From Annona cherimola (lineage: Eukaryota; Streptophyta; Magnoliopsida; Magnoliales; Annonaceae): 64,000 nucleotides of DNA. A model generated the notes under the pieces. The model was not told the origin of the DNA, searched no databases, and worked only from the letters and a program-made list of their open reading frames with translations. This document shows positions 36,940 through 49,794 of this stretch, piece after piece. The position numbers were made by a program, and so were the translations under genes. Where the stretch lies: NCBI GenBank assembly GCA_030490835.1, contig CM059971.1:98546595-98610594 (forward strand), given 5' to 3'. The number at the start of each line of letters is the position of its first letter. Position 1 is the first letter of the stretch.

Positions 36940-37595
36940 TAGGGGTGCAACTGGGGCTCATGAAACTCGAGTTCATCTCGACCCTAACCCTAATCCTATT
37001 TATAAAACATCAACCCTAATCCTAACCCTAACCCTATTTTGTAAAACCTGAATCCTTATGTTGATAAATTTACATTTTATTTAAAAGTAATAAGTTTAGA
37101 ATTTCATATGAATAAATAATAATAACAAATCATGTAGGTAAACATAATAATATATAACCAAACTACATATTTTTTGAAAAATAGTAATATAAAAAATATT
37201 TCTAGAAAAAATTTAACATCAAAACTAAGATAAATAAAAAAAAATAAGTGTAAAAAGTGAATGATAGAAATAAAAGATAAATATAAATGAAATAATATAC
37301 TTTATTTACAATAAAATTAAAATATGCCAAATATGTATTCAAATATAAATATAATAATATAAAATATGAAGAATATAAAGAAATGTTGTTTAAAATAATA
37401 TGTATATAATATATTTTATAATAAATATAAAATGGAAAATCGAGCTTGGGTTCGCGTTCACTTGAACTCTAACTCTATCATATTTGCACATCAGGTTCAT
37501 CGGATTCGGGTTTTTAGGCCCGGGTATGAAAAATCAAGTTTCAACACTGTTCAAAATCGGGTTCGGACTCAACCCGGCCCCAAGTTGCACCCCTA
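36940..37595. mobile_element. hAT-like nonautonomous element with telomere-like internal motif
   Basis: Ends are 'taggggtgcaactgggg' and the inverse of 'ccccaagttgcacccct'. Flanks 'ccacagat' (36932-36939) and 'ccatggat' (37596-37603) match at 6 of 8 bases, in keeping with the 8-bp target duplication of hAT elements. It interrupts homology between the old arm B copy and 43895-44660. Near the left end is an 'accctaatcctaaccctaac'-type run resembling plant telomere repeats. It is noncoding and AT-rich inside. Confidence 0.75.
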
Positions 37596-37724
37596 CCATG
37601 GATAGATGTTATTCGCAGGCCGAGGAGAATGAGACCAGCCCACTTAAATGAGTCATGCCGAATGCGTCCACTAAGAAGCACTATCCTGCATTTTCCAATT
37701 AAAAAACAGTAGTAATAGTACTAC

Positions 37725-37759
<35 letters not shown>
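37725..37759. repeat. (TAA)n microsatellite
   Basis: About eleven consecutive 'aat' units. Confidence 0.95.
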
Positions 37760-37765
37760 TAGTCA

Positions 37766-38645
37766 TTTCAGACCAGTGCAGAAAATTTTTAAAGTTTTTA
37801 AAAGAGTCTTTTATAAAACTATTAACCTAGACATGTTTAATTTATAGAGTAAGTTTTATTTTTGAGATGTGTTATATTTATTTTAGATTTTTAAGTATAA
37901 GATTATTTTAGTTATTTTAAATTGTTGAAACATAGCCACTGGGGGCTTGCCTCGATGTTAACAAGGGTGACATATTTGTCCAAAGACCGTTATTCAAGTC
38001 TCCTCTTGGGTAAGAGTAAATTTGCAATTTTTCCTAATTTAGGGATATTTACCGATCCCCTGGTGTGGGGATATTTATTAATTCTTTTCATTATGTAAGA
38101 GTTGCAAATATACCTAATTATAATATCAGTTGTTATGATCTATAAATACTAATCAAAAATTGTTTAAACATGACTAAAATGGGGTGATTTTTCCAAACCG
38201 GATTAGTCTAAGATGGATCTTAGACCGGTCTAGAAAATTATTTTTAATTTTTTTAATAAAAATGTTAACCAAAATGTATATTATCTATAAATCATGTTTT
38301 ATTATTTTTGAAGATATATATTTGAAAGTATAAAATAAATAGATTTTCAAAAATAATAAAATTTAGTTTCTAAATAGTATAAATTTAGATTAAAATTTTT
38401 ATTAATTTTTTTTAAAAATTAAAAATTTAGGGTGTTATGACCGATGTAGATAATCATTATACTAACTAAAATACTCCTATGTTTAAAGATCTATAATGAA
38501 TATATATATATATATATCTTCAAAAATGATAAAACTTAATTTATAGATCAAATATACTTAAATTAATAGTTTTGTAAAAAAGTTAAAGAAAAACAAAAAA
38601 TATATTTTTTGAACGGGTCTAAAATGGTCTAAGATAATCATTTGC
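37766..38645. mobile_element. nested foldback-family elements
   Basis: 37766-37925 resembles a left arm and 38455-38645 a right arm of the foldback family ('ttaacctagacatgtttaat' against 'caaatatacttaaattaata'). Between them is a second set of arms beginning 'gatcttagaccggtctag' near 38212. This suggests one element inserted into another. Boundaries are approximate. Confidence 0.45.
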
Positions 38646-39439
38646 CTGCTATAAATGAAAGAAGTAATTAAAATTCTCATCCCATTCCATTCAACAGATG
38701 CTTCCGAACATATCTCAAGGATTAACTTGTAAAATAAAATTCTGAAGATTATACAACTAACTTATACTAATCTTCGTCTTAGCACATGATCGTTGTCATA
38801 CTCAACCATCTTTTTGTTTCTCCTGATTAATTAATTTCTTTGTTTTCTTACAAAAAAAATTTCTACTTTACTCTTATTTCTTAAAAAAAAAAAACAACGT
38901 GAAGAATAAAAAATAAATTATTTTTGTATTCTAAAGGTATCTTCTTACATTAATTTTATTTGTTTACAGGATATTTTGTCATTTTTAAGAAGCGTTCAAG
39001 GTTTGTAAGTATGCGCGCAAATTTAATTTAGGCAAATTTTGCAATGGTCATGACACAATTTGCATTAAACTACGAAGTACGGATGAAGAACCTCTAATAT
39101 GATAACTTTTTATAGCCAAAATTTTAATTTTTCTACATTTGATCAAACGAATAGAATCAAATCTTATATTTATTGCAACCAAGTTTATTGCTGTTTGTAA
39201 CTAAATTTTAATAATTACATTAAATATTACTCTTGGCTGCAGTTGATATAAAAATGACTACATTTAACTAAATGTTACCACTTTAAGACAATTAGGTGTT
39301 TGTAGCTAAATAATCAATTAGTGGCAAAATAGATCAATACAATTAAATGTATACTATATGCGGCTAAAAAATTTGCTACATTAAGTAAAATTTGTTGCAG
39401 TATTTGGAAGAGAAATGGGCTTATTTCAAATATTTAAAA
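38646..39439. other. intergenic DNA
   Basis: No frame or recognisable repeat with clear ends was seen. A stretch at 39040-39400 has repeated 'ggttgcagc/ggctgcag'-type words but no assignable family. Confidence 0.4.
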
Positions 39440-39950
39440 GTACAGTCCGAATAAGCAGAGTAATATTTAATAGACGATGCTCTTAATTTTCACGTACTTG
39501 TGCATCATCTTATGAGTTGCATGGGCACATCTCTCTAATAAAGCAGAACTGAAAATAATTTTTTTTGGAAAAACTGATTCAGGAATTTTCCTTTAGCAGG
39601 AATTTAGTAATATTTTTGCTTGAAGTAAAAAGTTCTCCCTAATTATTTTCAGTATGAATCCGTCACGTTAAGTGGGATTTTTTAATTAACAGTGACATCG
39701 ATCCGTCTCAGTTAAGAGATGAGTTGCAGAAACGGCCTGCCTTAAATTCGGCTCTGATTCTTGAGCCTTTTAATTCTGGCGGCCCAACAGCACACCATAA
39801 TAATGCATGATTATGTATTAATTCATGCTAGATCAACAATTAGAAAGTGCAGTTCATAAGATACATTCTTAAATATTTGCAGTTGCAGTACACGAGTTGT
39901 TCGCCTGATTCATGTATTTATTTGTAGAAGATGCAGTACACAACATGACG
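39440..39950. repeat. older diverged copy of arm A / 3' flank of EF-hand gene 4
   Basis: The segment matches 29660-30110 with clear divergence ('agatgatgctcttaatt', 'ttgcttgaagtaaaaagttc', 'caacaattagaaagtgcagt'). It leads into gene 4 in the same way that arm A leads into gene 3, showing that genes and flanks duplicated together. Confidence 0.8.
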
Positions 39951-40111
39951 ATTAAACCAATATCTTTGTTTTGTTTTGATTTTTTTTTTTTGTTTTTTCT
40001 CCTACAAGCGTCTTATATAGAATCATAGATCGAGCGAGCGAGCAAACGTTCGAGTAAAGAAGACACACGAGGGTAGGCTTCGCTAGGCCAGGCGAAGGAT
40101 AGCAACGTAAA

Positions 40112-40411
40112 TTACTTCTTTCGTGCTCCTGCATGGATAGCAGCCCCCCAGTGGTAACTCGCGTACTGCATGAGCTCATTGAACTCTGCATCCGTGTCAA
40201 TGACGCCGTTCCGGTTCAAGTCGTTGCAGTTCATGGTGCGGCGTGCCCTCCAATCCACGAGAAACATCCTAAAGTTACGAAGACCAGCTTCAATCTCTTC
40301 TGAGGTTATGATGCCGTCGTTGTTCACGTCTATTCGGCTTATCCAGTCCTTCACTTCCTGAATCGATGCCTGCGGGCGTATGTAGTTGGTCAGTTTCTTG
40401 ACGGCGTCCAT
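40112..40411 (-). CDS. small two-EF-hand calcium-binding protein (EF-hand gene 4)
   Basis: A complete 99-residue intronless frame with ATG at 40411. It is the close paralogue of the C-terminal half of gene 3 (80 of 91 shared residues identical). EF-hand one spans 28-39 (Asp28, Asn30, Asp32, Thr36, Glu39). EF-hand two starts at Asp64 (Asn66, Asn68, Gly69, Asp72), with Ala75 at position 12 and Glu76 at position 13, then Phe77. The C terminus keeps HWGAAIHA and ends in a basic GARKK tail. It lacks the 93-residue extension of gene 3: promoter homology resumes about 35 bp upstream of the ATG, so a block of about 270 bp was gained by gene 3 or lost here. A soluble calcium sensor is inferred. Confidence 0.88.
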   Translation of the reverse strand: MDAVKKLTNYIRPQASIQEVKDWISRIDVNNDGIITSEEIEAGLRNFRMFLVDWRARRTMNCNDLNRNGVIDTDAEFNELMQYASYHWGAAIHAGARKK

Positions 40412-40503
40412 GGGGAGAACTGCAGTTTAGATGCAGCGTGGTTTACGAAACAGAGGAAGGATTTGTAGCTAGCTCCGTGATGAAGCTTTCCAAAGATGAG
40501 GCA

Positions 40504-40511
40504 TTTATATA
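40504..40511 (-). promoter_or_regulatory. TATA box of EF-hand gene 4
   Basis: The minus strand reads TATATAAA, 93 bp upstream of the ATG, in a block conserved with the gene 3 promoter. Confidence 0.7.
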
Positions 40512-40668
40512 GAAGATGAATCGTGCGTATGCGATAAAAACTGGGTGGGCCCTAAATTTTCTTAATTATGAAGTATGAAGTGGTTCGGTTCAATAAAATT
40601 TAGCAACGGGGTTCCAATCCTATGGAACTAGTCGGTTCGGTACATAAGATTAGAATTTGGAAGTTATA

Positions 40669-43600
40669 ACCCACCTTCTTGCTTAAACCAAATTTGTTTC
40701 ATTCATTTATTTACTGAAGTGGGGGTTGATACCCTCAGGCCGCCTTATATATTTTTCAATTTTTTTTTTTTTTTTTTACAAACTTGTTTTCTAAAGAGAG
40801 ACAATAAGCTCTCAGATATCACAAAAATAGACTCCTACTCTTAAACTATAACCAAGTCGAACCCACATACAATGACAATTGAGATTCGTATAAGGACTAC
40901 TATGACCGACCGAGCTTTTGCTAAGTTGGTTAACATTTAAACTTTTTTACATAGATGAATGATTTATGATTATAATATTTCCATACATTTATAAATAAAT
41001 TTACTTGTTTTTCATAATTTACTCATGATTATCTATGTAACTCATATTGATATAATTTTCGATAATATAATAAATCAAATTTGATGTTAAATAATTTGAT
41101 AAGCTTGGTTTCAATTTCACCATCAAGGTGGCCTTAAATGAAGAGGTTACAGGGATCAGGACCTAATAACAATAGTAAACCATTGTATATTAAGCTAAGT
41201 GGCAATGTCCTTTGCGGTGAAAGGCTAGTTAAGAAATTATATGCCATTGTGATAAAAAAAAAGAAAAAATTATATGCCATGGAAAATGTAGAGGTCCCAA
41301 AATTAGATACAATTGAGTATATATATATAGAGGAATATTCAGGTGTAGTGGCATTAAAATGGGCCCCACATGATTATAAAATTATAATCTACTCTACTCA
41401 TTGTATTTAGAATAATATATTTCATTATCATACAAATTTTCATCCTAATTGGATATGTTTGGACCCCATCTAAAAATGGTACAAATTCTATGTAATAAAA
41501 TAGTTTAATGTAGATAACAATATTAAAGTAGTTTTTTCAACATGTAAACCATTTGCTATAAAATTTCTATATAGATAAATAATCGTATAAAATTTCATTG
41601 CATTATAATATGTGTGATGTCCATTTTTGGACAACTGCACCACTGTTTTTGGCGCTACACCGGAACAAAGATGCAGTTGCCCAAAAATGGGCCTCACACA
41701 TATTATAATGCAATAAAACTTTATACAATCATTTATTCATATATAAATTTTATAGAAAATAATTTACATGTTGAAAAATAACTTTAAAGTTGTTATTTAC
41801 ATCAAACTATTTCATTATATTGAATTTATATAATTTTCAGATGGGTTCATACACATATCCGATTGGGATGAAAATTAGTATGACAATAGAATATATTATT
41901 CTAAGTACAATTGATGAAATAGATTATAATTTTATGATCATGCGGGCCCAATTTAGCTGACTTCACCACTGTTATGGTGCAGTTGCACTGCACTTAAATA
42001 TGTCTTATATATATATAGATAAATATAAAGAAATATTCAAGTGCAGCTTTACTGCACCACAATTACAGTACAGTTATCTCAAAATGGGCCCCATATGATC
42101 ATAAAATTATAATTTACTTCACTCATTGTATTTACAATTATGTATTCTATTACTATATCAATTTTCATCTCAATTGGGTATGTGTATGGACTCCATTTGA
42201 AAATGTTATAAATTCAACGTAATAAAATAGTTTAATATAAATAACAACTTTAAAGTTGTATTTTTAATATGTAAATCATTTGCTATAAAATTTATATGTG
42301 GATAAATAATTATATAAAGTATCAATACAGTTAAGTGCATGTGGGGCCCATTTTGGGCCAAATGCACAATTAATTATGGTGCAGCTTCACTACAAAAGAA
42401 AGGTGTGTATATATATAAGAGTTATTCCGGTGCAATTCCACTCACAGAACAGCAGTATATTTGCCCATTTTTAGGCCCACACATATTAGAATGCAATGAA
42501 ACTTTATACAATAATTTATCTATATATAAATTTTATAGCAAATAATTTACATGTTGAAAAAATCACTTTAAAGTTGTTATTTACATCAAACTATTTTATT
42601 GCATTGAATTTGTACCATTTTCAGATGGGGTCCATATACATATCCAATGTGGATAAAAATTAATATAGTAATAGAATACATTGTTTTAAATACAATGAGT
42701 AAAGTAGATTATAATTTGATCATTATGTGGGACTCATTTCAGCGCCAGTGGCGCTGCACTTGAATACTTCTCTCTCTCTCGCTCTATATATATACATACA
42801 TACATACATATATATATATACCCAATGTGCTATTATATGCCACAAATTTATTAATTCCTTCAGTAAAATATTTTTATTTTAATTTTAATGCACAAAAAAA
42901 TGAATCACACCAGCACGTTTGGTCCACGTTCTTATGTAGATTTTTTTTAAAAGAAAAAAGAAAAAAAAAACTCGAAATGGCTTGGTGAAAATAACGTAGC
43001 ATAATTATATAAAGTCAATAAAAATTAAGTTCTTAATTAAAAATATGAGGAACAACTACCGAAAATGTAAATGATTAGGAAAATTAAAAGGTTAAAAACA
43101 ATTACAAAATTTTTTATTTTTAGCAACCAAAATTTTGTTAAACAATAAGTTGCTAAAGGAATTTTTTATTATTAATAATTAGTGACATATGTAATATAAA
43201 AACCAACAAGAAAAAAATTTTGGTTATAAAAAAAATTCGCAATTCTTACACTTAAGTAGGAAAATTTGATTTGGTTAAAAAACATTACCACAAGTAAGAA
43301 AAATTTTCGTATTTATGGAAGCATCGTTATTTGTAAGTAATTCTTTACTTGCTTATAAAATCATTTTCATAAAGAAATATGTCCTTGTATATATTTTTTC
43401 TTGCTAATAAATTCTTTTTGGTTGCTAGTAAGAATTGAAAAATAAAAATTCTTGTGATGATCAAATAATTTTAAATTGAGAGTAGAATTTATATAATTAT
43501 TTGGGCTATATCTTAGCACTTTCTTCCTAAATAGAGAGAACCGGAGTCATAAAATCGAAACTCATATATTATTGTAAATCATTCATGGAGTATAAGCAAT

Positions 43601-44410
43601 GATCTGATATTACACGTGAACTTCAAGTTTTCAACTGCAAAACACTGATTTCCATTCATCTCCAAGGCGTGGTTCCACCTGGCAAAATACAAACATTTTC
43701 ATTACAATAAATGTGGTTGAATGGATATGAATACTACTGATTTTTGTCTATAAATACTTTTTTTTTTGACGAAAATCTATAAATACTTGATTAGTCACGA
43801 ATGGTGAAATTTCGTTAACTGTAACCGCTTTTTACATATGCTTAATTTAAATACATTTTTGCAGGTCTAGAACGGGAGCAATTGAAGGCAGAGCTATCTA
43901 TTCCTTGGGTGGTCCTCTTCTTCTATATATACACATCTTTAATCACATGACTAGATTCCTGCCTGCTAAAGACCGGGAATCTTGTTCTTTCCAATCTTTT
44001 TGCTTACATTAATTGATACAGTAGAAATTTGTTGACGACTACAAATTTGTCCATCGGGAAAAGATAGAGAACTAGCATTCAGAAGTTACCATAACACATT
44101 TCGAATTTTTATGCTTGCACATATTTATTAAGTTCGTAGGTTCTAGAATTATTATTAGCAGTAGTAGCAGTTTGGAATCAATTATGTGTCCAAGATAAGA
44201 GCAAGTTGCAGAAAGCTAAAGGAATCTGAAGATGAGACGGTGAGATTTATCCATTGGAGGCGGCATTCATGTGGAGTGGAATCAGTAGATGCGAGATTTT
44301 AGCAGAAGCCAGGTGAGTGTGAGTCACAGACTGTAGAACATATACGGTCAATAAAGTGGAGAAAGTGGAGTGATACCGGTCATTGGGTCCATCATTTGTG
44401 GATCATATTC

Positions 44411-44445
<35 letters not shown>

Positions 44446-44855
44446 GCTGTATATGATGTCACAATTCCCACGTAAGAATGCCATTGTCAGTTAAGCATGT
44501 TTCAACAGGAATCTACAATGGCTTGCTTATGAACGGAAAGAGAAAAAGGATTAGAACCGCCCTTTTCTAATCTGATTCCCTTATAGACCACTATATCATG
44601 TGGACCACAGACGTTGTTCGAAAAGAGTCATGGTGAATTTATCCGAACAACACCAGCCCACCACTGGCCTGTTTCATGGAAAGTACGTACGTGGACCGTT
44701 ACCAGAAGTGGTTCGCGTGAGTAGTGTGTTTAGGGCGGAAAGACTGAGGTTTGAAATTGGGCAGAGGCATTGTCTCTTGGTGGGTGACATGATAATATAT
44801 ATATATATATATAAATAAGACCACAAAGCATTATTGTAAATAGGGAAGGTGGAAA
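40669..44855. repeat. segmental duplication, arm B (right copy)
   Basis: Matches 24434-28562. It keeps the site without the 28113-type MITE (about 44791-44815) and has about 480 bp of MITE sequence (41468-41950) missing in the left copy. It is continuous with the promoter side of EF-hand gene 4. No gene was recognised inside. Confidence 0.9.
41335..42790. mobile_element. train of four related MITEs
   Basis: Units at about 41335-41655, 41650-42000, 42020-42410 and 42420-42790 share 'gcagttgcactgcac'-like ends and the interior blocks of the 25084-26065 train. TA-rich microsatellites separate them. Confidence 0.55.
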
Positions 44856-46631
44856 ATAACATTAGTAATGAAAAAAGATAGAATTTTCATGTAGTATATA
44901 ATAAATTAGAAAAATATCATTAGGAATAAGAAAAGTAATTAGATCCTCATCTCATTCCAACTAATCGGATGCTTCCGAAGACACGTGTAAGATAAGATTT
45001 GTCTGTATTTTAAGGTATTTTATGTAATTTTTATTATATGCAAATATATATTAAATCGATTATTTTTCTCACAAGAATTTGCAAAATCCAAACGACTTTA
45101 AATTGATTATTTTAGAATTCTTTAAATTTTTTAATTGATTCTTCTTTAGTTAATATATCATTATTTCATTTTTTCAAAGTTAACTCTTTAACTTTTTAAA
45201 TCTTCAAAATCAACTATATAGGGGCATTTTTGATGTCTTGAGAGCGTGGAGTTAAAAAAAAAAATTAGCTCAAAAACTTGTATTTGAAGTCTGAGCCATC
45301 TGTCAATTCTGCAAAGTTAGATGCACGGTTCATTTTTCAGACAAATATATCATCAATCAAATTAGCTTTCTTATGGGTATAAAAATCCTTTTATCGAGCA
45401 ATTATGTATAATGGATTCCAACCCAGTGGAATGAGTTCTATGAATTTGATTTCATGGGAACTCTTCCCTTTTGGAGCTCACTCGGATAATTAATACATTA
45501 TATAGAATTTATTTCACTCATTATATTTAAAATTATTTGTTTAGTTAAACAGATAATTTTTTTCTCAATCAAAGATGTACATAGTATTTAATAAAAGTTT
45601 AAAATTCAATGTAATAAAATTGTTTAGTTTGTATACCAATTCCAAAGTTGTTAATTCAACATCATATATATTATTCTTCTGCAAATGAATGACTTTGTAA
45701 GTTATCATAATATTTCAATATATGTACGTATGAAAGTATCTAAGTTTTTTTTATATAATTTGCACATAATTATAAATATTTTTGCAAAGATATGACTCAT
45801 TCAAAAATCAAATGATGTGATGACTTGTTAGGATTTCATTTCATGAATTATCGAGAGCCCCAAATGAGGAGATTTTATGAATTCAAATCCTTTTCCATGG
45901 TGATCAGATGACTTATGGAATCAGTTTCATTGGATATATTTAGACCCTTATATAGTAAATTTTTTAGCTTTTCCTAAATGTACATACATTGTTTAATTAT
46001 AATCCTATATATACTTATGATATTTCAAAAATTCTAAATATATTTAATACATTTGTCTTTCATACCAAAAGTACGGACTCCACTAAAGACCATTAGGTTA
46101 GTGGTGGCTTATTCTAATGTTGGTTATATATTCCTAAATGCCCAAAATACCCCTAGTATAAAATAATAAAAATATCAAATGAAATAAAGAAGTATGAAAT
46201 TACAATTTAGAACTATTGTGCAATTGAGGCAACAATGAGTTAAGACATTAAATTTTTTCAGTTAAGCCCTAAATTTAAAATTTAATGAGCATATTGGTAG
46301 TTTTATATATCAATTAACGGAGTTTCCTTCTGGAATGAAATAGGCATTTTTAACATTCAATACAAATATAGTAAATGTTTTCAGAATTTTAAAATTTTCA
46401 TGGCTATATTTGAATTAAGGTCAAATATATTAAGTATATTTCAGAAAGTTTTAATATTATTTTGTTTTGTTGCATGTAATATTATCACAATAAACGGTTA
46501 TTGCCCTAAAGATAGATGCATATGTAGCTAAATAAAGTTTTTTTTTATTATGTCATCCACTTTAGATGACTAGTTTGTACTCCGGGGGCGGCATAATAAG
46601 ACATCGCCTCTACTTACATTTGAACCATAGA
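44856..46631. other. intergenic DNA with MITE relics
   Basis: A segment at about 45418-45905 shares 'ttcaatgtaataaaattgtt' and 'aaagttgttaattcaacat' blocks with the MITE families in the window. No gene was recognised. Confidence 0.4.
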
Positions 46632-46636
46632 CCTTC

Positions 46637-49600
46637 TGTCACGACCCCATCCTAGGGTTGTTGACCACCCTCATTGGGCGACAAACCCGGATCAGTTATG
46701 CTTCGATGAATTTAATAATTAATACTCCACTCACTAACATCCGAAATTTATCACATTTTTTTTTTCTAAGTTAATAGGAATAATTCCCATTAATTTATTA
46801 CAAGCCAACAATAAAAAATAAATAAATAAATAAATAAAAATAAAATGTCTCTGCTGCACCATCTTAGCCCATTAACCCGCACTATTGACCAGATGGTCCC
46901 GCCTCTCCTGAAATTTAAATTACTCAGGAATGAGTTAAATAACTCAGTAAGCAAGAAATAAACCACGTATATAATGGCGTATAACATCATGAAAGCACCA
47001 TAGGAAATGCACAAACTACTGACCCAATGTGTAAGGTTATCCACACTGCTCACAATGGAGCAAACTCACGGCCTTTCTGGGCACAACACACAGTCCACAA
47101 AGGGACAAATCACAACCCATTAAGGTAATACCACACTGTCCACAAAGGGACATTCCAAAGTAGCCTTCTAGCATGCATAGGACCTACTAAGGAAATAATT
47201 AAAACCAATACACATATCCTCGGGGTCCCACATATGCACTTCCGTTCCACTTGGTAATAATCATGATGCATTACACACACCATTCTCGCTTAAGCATCAT
47301 AACAACTATCTTAACCCAATTAAATATTTTACCAACTAAAATAATGTGTCATCCACATTTAATTGGGTGAACCAACTCACTGAATTTAATTAAATAAATT
47401 TAAAAAAAAAAACTTCCATCATAACTAACAAGTAGTCAAATTGTCAAATAAACAACCACAAATAATCTACATAACATAACTTGCTATTTCCATTTATTTC
47501 TCCATAATTTTGAATATGCTCTTTAGTTTAATCTGTAAATACTATATCAAATCTCACTCTTCTTATTCCAATAATCTTATTAGAGAATAAAAATAATTTA
47601 TTGGAATGTAATTATAAACTCTTGAATCCATCCTCTATTATAAACCATAATTTAATTTATCCTCCACCATACCCTATTTAACATTTGTTAAACAAAACGT
47701 CGTACAATTTATAGTTGTCAACACAAAGAATATCAAATAATTAATTCATTATTATATAAATTAATTATATAGTTGCTAGCACAAAATATGATCTGTATAT
47801 TTTGTTTGTCCATAAATAACCATATCTCAAAAATGATTTTTGTATGAGATCCAAAAATTCATGGACGTATATTAACTTAGGAATGTGCGTATATTTTTAA
47901 TTAACTAAAACCGACCGTCCATGGATCCTTGAAGTCCAGAAATTTAAAACGCACACACATTTATACTTTTATTTGACAAACATATAAATATGCTATACAT
48001 ATATATTATAATACAAGTACCGATTTCTGGAAGTTTTCAATAGATATGAGATAATATATTATATTCCAAGTACCTGTCCAGGGCTTTCAAATAAAACACC
48101 GGTTAATATATCTCATATATATTATAAGCATTATAATTAAATTCAACCCAACTTCCATTACAATTATTTTCTTCTATTAAAATTTTATCTGTTATAAATA
48201 ACCGACCAATTCCATAAAATATATATATGCAACATATTATAAATACCCGTCTCTTCAGGATATAATATATATATTAATATAACATGGAAGCCGACAGTTT
48301 TTATATTCCCTCAAACACGTATATAATATTGTGTATATATATAACGACGGTTCTGATATGGAAGGTTTAAACCTTTAGAAGTAAATATAAAATTATATTA
48401 TAAATATCATACCAGTAATGCTTTCAAGCGTATAACTTTATCACCAGTGAAATTCTTCAACACGATAGCATGACCCACCACAATTCTACTTAAATTAAAA
48501 TTCCCTTGGTAGTGTATAACTGGCGATGAATATACATATATTATGCTGAAATTTTTTTTATGAATATACATATATTATGCTGAAATTTTTTTTATCTATA
48601 ATATATACATTCAAATATCAGCGATGTAAGCAACGCTTTAAAATGCCGTCATAATATATAAATATATTTTGTACAGGTGATGACGATCCAGGAGGTTTCG
48701 GCTTCCAAAAAAAAAACAAAACAAAACAAAAAAAATAATTTAATGCATTATGTTGTATCTTAAAGTGCCGGCTCCAGCCCCTGGAAAGTCTCAACTTCTC
48801 ATGAAAAAAAAAATTTAATTATATTAACGACGCTCAAGTTATGAAGTGAAATTCATAAATTCTAATGCATAATAATTACTTAAATAAAACGGTACTTAAC
48901 CTTGACGACCATATCAGAAATATAAAAATTACTTCATACCATTCCCGGTTAACCAAACTGTAATTTTTATATGATATAATGGTCCCAAACTAAATCAAAT
49001 AATCAACTAACACAATATGTAACTAATAATTATAAATAATAACTATCAATGCTCGGAATCACAAATATTATTCCATCATAATCACCACTATGCTAGATCA
49101 TTTTCTTGTCGCTAGCCGTTCCTGTGAAAGTCATTAAATAAATAATTTTCACAAGTTATCTCCAAAATAGCTAAATTAATATACTATACGTGGCTCTAAA
49201 ATAGATTTGATTATTGCTTCACTTACCTTTTTGTAGAACCCACGGAGGGATTTTCTGAAAAAAATATTTTGTTTCCTTCTCAAGTTCAATCCGCAACAAA
49301 TTCTTCCTTTCCCTTCCAAACTCCGTTCACTATTTCTTAACTCCGCATCTCATTCCATTTAATCGCAATCTCCCATTATTCTCTCTAATGCTTTAAATTT
49401 TTAAAATTTAAAATTTGAAAATCAAATCTTATCTCTTTGTGGGTCCCATATAGTTAACTGCTAAAAGAAAAAATTATCTAATTTTACTAAGGTGTGATTC
49501 GATCCCACTACCTCAACTTTACTTGCCATAAATTCAAACCATCTTAGCATTTTAACAATTTGTTAATTTAAATTAAAATTTAATTTAAATAAATATATTT

Positions 49601-49789
49601 GAGACCCTATTTTTCTTGAAATTATATTTACCCACCTTAGTCAATAAGTCAAAGTAAGTAAGTCAATCCGGCCACCTCAGCTATTTTTTTTACTGACACA
49701 TCAGACGGTCAAAAATTCAACGGTCAAAAATTCAACGTGCCACAACAGTATGCCACGTCAAGTCAACATATTTAAGTTGGGTTATTACA
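46637..49789 (+). mobile_element. 3.15-kb solo LTR, probably Ty3/Gypsy
   Basis: Begins 'tgtcacgacccc' and ends 'gggttattaca', giving TG...CA termini. It is flanked by perfect 5-bp repeats 'ccttc' at 46632-46636 and 49790-49794. No gag-pol frame lies inside, so it is a solo LTR left by LTR-LTR recombination. The 'tgtcacgaccc' start, the 'cagtaagcaag' motif about 310 bp in, and the length of 3,153 bp fit long-LTR chromoviruses of the Tekay/Del type, an assignment from general knowledge. A 34-bp tandem repeat (about 48528-48597) and a 15-bp one (about 49708-49737) lie inside. Confidence 0.85.
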
Positions 49790-49794
49790 CCTTC

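Noticed and set aside
36980..37045. True interstitial telomere
   Set aside because: The units are few and interrupted, and they lie inside a hAT-like element with inverted ends; derivation from element sequence is more likely.
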